From NCBI RefSeq assembly GCF_030814475.1, contig NZ_JAUSVF010000001.1, positions 3,540,001 through 3,604,000 on the forward strand: a DNA stretch of 64,000 nt, given 5' to 3'. The notes below the pieces were generated by a model. That model was not told where the DNA came from. It searched no databases and was given only the letters and a program-made list of their open reading frames with translations. The position numbers were made by a program, and so were the translations under genes. Positions 61,033-64,000 of this stretch are shown here, one piece after another (within the stretch, counting starts at the first letter, position 1; each line of letters begins with the position of its first letter). The stretch comes from Pararhizobium capsulatum DSM 1112. GTDB taxonomy: Bacteria > Pseudomonadota > Alphaproteobacteria > Rhizobiales > Rhizobiaceae.

Positions 61033-62103
61033 ATGGCAGTGACTGCGCCCGCCAGCAAGAGCGACGCATATGATGAAGGGCGACCCGAAGTGGCCATCGA
61101 CGGCAAAACACGCCCTCCAGACGCTAGTGACCTTATCCGAGCGCATCTCACAAAGCTGGTTCTGGAGAAAACTGGCGTTGGTTATCTCTTCCAATCTCCC
61201 GACCTTGAGCTTCTACACGTCGGTCCCCTTCCCCAAGGCCTGTCGACATCCGGAGGAAATGATCCCGATGCGGAGATGTTCGGTGAGGAGCATGGCAAGA
61301 GGCTGATCGAAGCCAAGCGTTTGGCACTCAACGGAAGCGGAGGGCAGTCGCTGGAGCTGGACATCACCAATCCCAGCGGACAGCGCATATACCGCATAGA
61401 CATCGAAAGGATTGAGAGCCACCAAGGTGGTGTCCTGTCGGTCATCACCGACATATCGGAAAGCCATCGCCGAGAACGCGTCCTGCGCACGCTTCTGCGC
61501 GAATTGAGCCACCGCTCGAAAAATTTGCTCGCCATCATTCAAGGCGTCGCCACGCAGACAGCGCGTCAGGCCTTGTCGCTCGACTGTTTCCTCGTGACGT
61601 TTCGAGGACGTATCCAGTCGCTTGCCTCGTCTCAGGATCTGGTAACCGATTCCAGCTGGCGCGGCGTGTTTCTGTTTACGCTCGTCGAAAAGCAGCTTCA
61701 GGGTTATTGGCCAGACCCGGAAATGCCCGCAGCCATTACGGGCATCGACGCGTATCTGTCCCCCAACGCGGCCCTGCATATCGGCCTCGCCTTGCATGAG
61801 CTCGTGGTCAACTCAGCGTCGCACGGCGCGCTTGCCGTCGGGGTCACGTCTCTCACGATCAATTGCTTCGAAACCATCCACGAAGGCGGCAAGGCTGTCG
61901 AGATCAACTGGATCGAGCACCTCCCGCCCTCCATTGTCACGGAGGAAGTGGACGAACGCCCGTTCGGACGCACAGTGCTGGAACGTGTTGTTCCCTCGGC
62001 CGTGGACGGCAAGGCCTATTATCTCACGAGCCCCGATCAGATCGAATACCGACTGATCGTGCCCGCCCGCGAATACGAGATCATCACCCGGCTGGAAGAG
62101 TGA
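61033..62103 (+). CDS. HWE-family histidine kinase-like protein with atypical ATP-binding motifs
   Basis: This 356-residue protein has an N-terminal PAS-like region (about residues 35-145, ending VLSVITDISESHRRERVL) and an HWE/HisKA_2 kinase core. The core has phospho-acceptor His160 (LLRELSHRSKNLLA) and a WIE motif at 293-295. The N-box keeps Asn260 but reads LHELVVNSASHGAL instead of the usual LHELATNAAKYGAL, and the G-box reads PFGRTVLER. It may be a weak kinase, a phosphatase or a decoy partner of PhyR. The terminator upstream implies its own promoter. Start: ATG at 61033. Confidence 0.85.
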   Translation: MAVTAPASKSDAYDEGRPEVAIDGKTRPPDASDLIRAHLTKLVLEKTGVGYLFQSPDLELLHVGPLPQGLSTSGGNDPDAEMFGEEHGKRLIEAKRLALNGSGGQSLELDITNPSGQRIYRIDIERIESHQGGVLSVITDISESHRRERVLRTLLRELSHRSKNLLAIIQGVATQTARQALSLDCFLVTFRGRIQSLASSQDLVTDSSWRGVFLFTLVEKQLQGYWPDPEMPAAITGIDAYLSPNAALHIGLALHELVVNSASHGALAVGVTSLTINCFETIHEGGKAVEINWIEHLPPSIVTEEVDERPFGRTVLERVVPSAVDGKAYYLTSPDQIEYRLIVPAREYEIITRLEE

Positions 62104-62140
62104 GCCGACAAGCATTTCAGGATGATGCTGAAGTGATTGG

Positions 62141-62212
62141 TCCTCTAGATTCTTTTGTTTGCGTTTGTCTTTTCGGGAAAACCGGTTTCCACTTTTCCGT
62201 GACAAACTCTAA
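62141..62212 (+). repeat. 72-bp dispersed intergenic repeat, copy B
   Basis: This is the second copy of the element at 8552-8623, in the same orientation and with three mismatches over 72 bases. It lacks the perfect 18-bp inverted repeat that abuts copy A. It ends exactly at the T-run of the predicted small RNA terminator. Confidence 0.9.
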
Positions 62213-62249
62213 AAAGATAACAGCCAGCGCCGGGGGAAGGCACTGGCTG
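62211..62249 (-). terminator. Rho-independent terminator of the predicted small RNA
   Basis: On the minus strand an 11-bp stem with one G-U pair (62249-62239 with 62231-62221) carries the loop TTCCCCC and is followed by TTATCTTTTT. It has all features of a strong intrinsic terminator and faces away from the FGGY gene. Confidence 0.85.
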
Positions 62250-62341
62250 ATATCGACAACTCACCGAGGGGGCATGTGAGCTGATGCCGGATCTCGTTGG
62301 GGGCGTTCGCATTGGGGGCGATGCGAACCGTATCCGGACAT
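62211..62341 (-). ncRNA. Predicted EcfG-dependent small RNA, GsrN-like
   Basis: An exact EcfG promoter (62372-62348, minus strand) would start a transcript near 62341 that reaches the terminator at 62249-62211, about 130 nt, in DNA without a protein gene. About 12 nt from the 5' end lies a perfect 8-bp hairpin (GTTCGCAT/ATGCGAAC, 62328-62305) whose loop CGCCCCCA is C-rich. A second C-rich stretch, GCCCCCAACG, follows, and the terminator loop is also C-rich. GsrN of Caulobacter is a GSR sigma-factor-dependent RNA with a 5' C-rich loop that pairs with target mRNAs, and relatives are expected near ecfG-phyR loci. No expression data are available here. Confidence 0.75.
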
Positions 62342-62347
62342 CCCGTA

Positions 62348-62372
62348 AACGGCCTTCGAGAAAAAAGGTTCC
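62348..62372 (-). promoter_or_regulatory. EcfG-type promoter of the predicted small RNA
   Basis: On the minus strand GGAAC (62372-62368) and CGTT (62351-62348) are spaced by exactly 16 nt. The next gene in this direction is the antisense strand of the second HWE kinase gene, so a non-coding transcript is the simplest product. Confidence 0.85.
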
Positions 62373-62423
62373 GGAGATTTCAGAAAAATTTTCAATTTTT
62401 TTTGAAGGTGATCGACGCAGGTT

Positions 62424-64000
62424 TCAGAGCGCCTCAAGTTCCGCCCGGTGTCGGTAAAGGCTCAGGAATTTCCTGTAGTCACGATCGTAGGCGTCACGCG
62501 TTGCCGGATCGGGCCGATGCTCCTGGCCACCGGGATACATCGCCTGCCCGGCCCCCGCGAGATCCGGATAAAGCCCGCCAGCCACGGCTGCCACGATCGC
62601 AGTACCAAGCAAAACCGCATCATTGGCATGTGGTATGACCACACGGCATCGTGTGACATCGCAATAGAGTTCCATCAGAAGCGGATTGCGCACATGACCG
62701 CCGGTGACATGAAGCGTATCGAGATCGTAGCCCGCCTCCCGCATCATATCGAGGATGTGGCGGATACCGAGCGCGATGGCAACGCAGGTGCGCCAATAGA
62801 GCCGGCAAAGCGCATCAAACGAGCTGTCGAGCGTCAGTCCACTGATGACGCCAAGAGCATGGGGGTCGGCGAGCGGCGAACGGTTTCCGTGGAAATCCGG
62901 CAACACATGCAGTCGCCCGGCAAAATCAGGTCCATGTTCGGAGCGTAACTCCTGAATACGCAAAACGATGCGAGCGTGAACGTCGGGGGTCGGATCTCCT
63001 CCCGCACTATGGCTGCGGACTACATGATCGAGCAGAGCGCCCGTGGCGGACTGCCCACCTTCGACCAACCACGCCCCTGCAAAGCCGGCTTCGAAATACG
63101 GCCCCCACAAACCAAAACCCGGTTTCATCGTCTGGGAAAAGGCAACAATGCAGCTCGACGTTCCGGCAATCAGCGCCAGTTGCCGCTCCAGCTTGCTGCT
63201 ATCATCAGCAAAACCACCCAACACGCCGATCGCGCCGGCATAGGCATCAATCAGGCCGGTCGCAACGCGGCATTCCTCGTCCAGACCCAGTTCCATCGCG
63301 GCTGCAGCAGTGAGCGTGCCAACGGATTGGCCGACAGGCGTCGTTTCATGGGGCAAGCCGCCACGTTCGAGCAGGTCATCGAGGCCGATTTCGCCAAGAA
63401 AATCGGTGCTCCAACCCTCTTCCTTGTGCGCCAGATAATTCCATTTTGCCGTTAGCGTGCAGCGCGACCGCGCCGGATTGCCCGTTGCCCTCCAGGACAT
63501 GAAATCGGCAAGATCGAAGAAGTAACCCGTCTTTTTCCATTGCACGGGCAAATTCTGCTTCAGCCACATCAGCTTGGGCATTTCCATTTCCGGCGACATG
63601 ACCCGGCCGGTATGGGCCAGAACCGGATGGTTGGTCGCGGTGCAGGCATCCGCTTGCTCCAGCGCGCGATGATCGAGCCAGACGATGGTATCCCACCTGG
63701 GATCACCCTTGCGATTGACGGATAGTGGCGCGCCGTCCCGGTCGCGGACAACCAGGGAGCAGGTCGCATCGAAGCCGATCGCAGCGATCGAAGACGCGGG
63801 AACGTCCGCCTTGGCGCGCGCAGTCTTTACGGCAATGCAGGTCGCCTGCCAGATGTTTTCGGAATCGTGTTCGGCGTGGTTTTCCTCTGGCCGGTTCATC
63901 GCGATCGGATAATCCGCCCGGGCCAGCAGCCTGCCATGCCTGTCAAAAATTCCCGCGCGGGCGCTGCCGGTCCCGACATCGACAGCAACGAGCAGATCGC
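62424..64000 (-). CDS. FGGY-family carbohydrate kinase, D-ribulokinase-like (5' end outside window)
   Basis: About 525 residues are visible; only a few N-terminal codons lie beyond the right edge. The first phosphate-binding motif LLVAVDVGTGSARAGIFD is at the edge, followed by GFDATCSLV, WLDHRA, the LIAGTSSC element and the C-terminal ATP site (VTGGHVRNPLLMELYCDV). GFDATCSLV and the overall length fit the FGGY pentulose kinase group (ribulose or ribitol catabolism). It phosphorylates a ketopentose with ATP. Flanking pentitol genes would be to the right, outside the window. Confidence 0.88.
   Translation of the reverse strand, partial: DLLVAVDVGTGSARAGIFDRHGRLLARADYPIAMNRPEENHAEHDSENIWQATCIAVKTARAKADVPASSIAAIGFDATCSLVVRDRDGAPLSVNRKGDPRWDTIVWLDHRALEQADACTATNHPVLAHTGRVMSPEMEMPKLMWLKQNLPVQWKKTGYFFDLADFMSWRATGNPARSRCTLTAKWNYLAHKEEGWSTDFLGEIGLDDLLERGGLPHETTPVGQSVGTLTAAAAMELGLDEECRVATGLIDAYAGAIGVLGGFADDSSKLERQLALIAGTSSCIVAFSQTMKPGFGLWGPYFEAGFAGAWLVEGGQSATGALLDHVVRSHSAGGDPTPDVHARIVLRIQELRSEHGPDFAGRLHVLPDFHGNRSPLADPHALGVISGLTLDSSFDALCRLYWRTCVAIALGIRHILDMMREAGYDLDTLHVTGGHVRNPLLMELYCDVTRCRVVIPHANDAVLLGTAIVAAVAGGLYPDLAGAGQAMYPGGQEHRPDPATRDAYDRDYRKFLSLYRHRAELEAL

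Larger units (their letters stand above)
62104..62423. other. 320-nt intergenic region containing repeat copy B and the predicted small RNA
   Basis: No protein gene is visible. From left to right it holds the 72-bp repeat (62141-62212), the GsrN-like RNA with its terminator (62211-62341), the minus-strand EcfG promoter (62348-62372) and an AT-rich end beside the FGGY kinase gene. Confidence 0.7.

Overview
The window looks like ordinary chromosomal DNA of a Rhizobiaceae alphaproteobacterium (Agrobacterium/Rhizobium type). The evidence is the gbpR-chvE-gguABC locus, the nepR-ecfG-phyR general stress response (GSR) locus, high-GC coding, and short dispersed repeats of the kind found between genes in rhizobia and agrobacteria. 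No prophage, insertion sequence, integrase or CRISPR array is visible. There is one tRNA gene, tRNA-Arg(CCG).

Layout. 0-8.5 kb: a partial phosphonate-linked DUF1045 gene, a PRC-barrel stress gene, a divergent pair that splits the two activities of MnmC (FAD oxidoreductase and MnmD), an MttB-family methyltransferase, a host-attachment/baeRF protein, an AlkD-type repair protein and a DEAD-box helicase. 8.6-14.8 kb: two EamA transporters flank an ATP-grasp/alpha-E/transglutaminase operon, followed by a PIN toxin-antitoxin pair. 14.8-24.6 kb: L-arabinose import (ChvE-GguAB, regulator GbpR) with the late steps of oxidative arabinose breakdown (L-arabinonate dehydratase, GguC, semialdehyde dehydrogenase). 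24.6-35 kb: a J-domain protein, iolG, a ROK regulator with the xylFHG ABC transporter, and assorted single genes. 35.2-41.6 kb: a dipeptide-type ABC transporter with an M19 dipeptidase. 41.9-49.4 kb: a lipoprotein hydrolase and DUF4105 pair, a LacI regulator with thuAB, a TetR/SMR pair, and truncated haemoglobin. 49.4-56.4 kb: heme and iron genes (IsdG-type monooxygenase, DUF2325, tonB, hemP, hmuSTUV). 56.5-62.3 kb: stress membrane proteins and the complete GSR core (HWE kinase, ecfG, nepR, phyR, second HWE kinase). The right edge holds a partial FGGY kinase.

The most interesting signal is regulatory. Five exact EcfG promoters (GGAAC-N16/17-CGTT) and one near match lie in intergenic DNA. They sit in front of the PRC-barrel gene, the host-attachment gene, the DUF883-like gene, phyR and (one mismatch) nepR. 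The sixth points into a stretch with no protein gene, beside the second HWE kinase. There it would produce an RNA of about 130 nt that starts with a hairpin exposing a C-rich loop and ends in a strong intrinsic terminator. This matches the architecture of GsrN, the GSR-controlled small RNA of Caulobacter.

Other sequence-level observations are a 72-bp repeat present twice (69/72 identical), a 188-bp MITE-like element and a RIME-like element. Two of these repeats supply the stop codon of the adjacent gene. Candidate operators are visible for GbpR, IolR, the ROK regulator and the LacI regulator.
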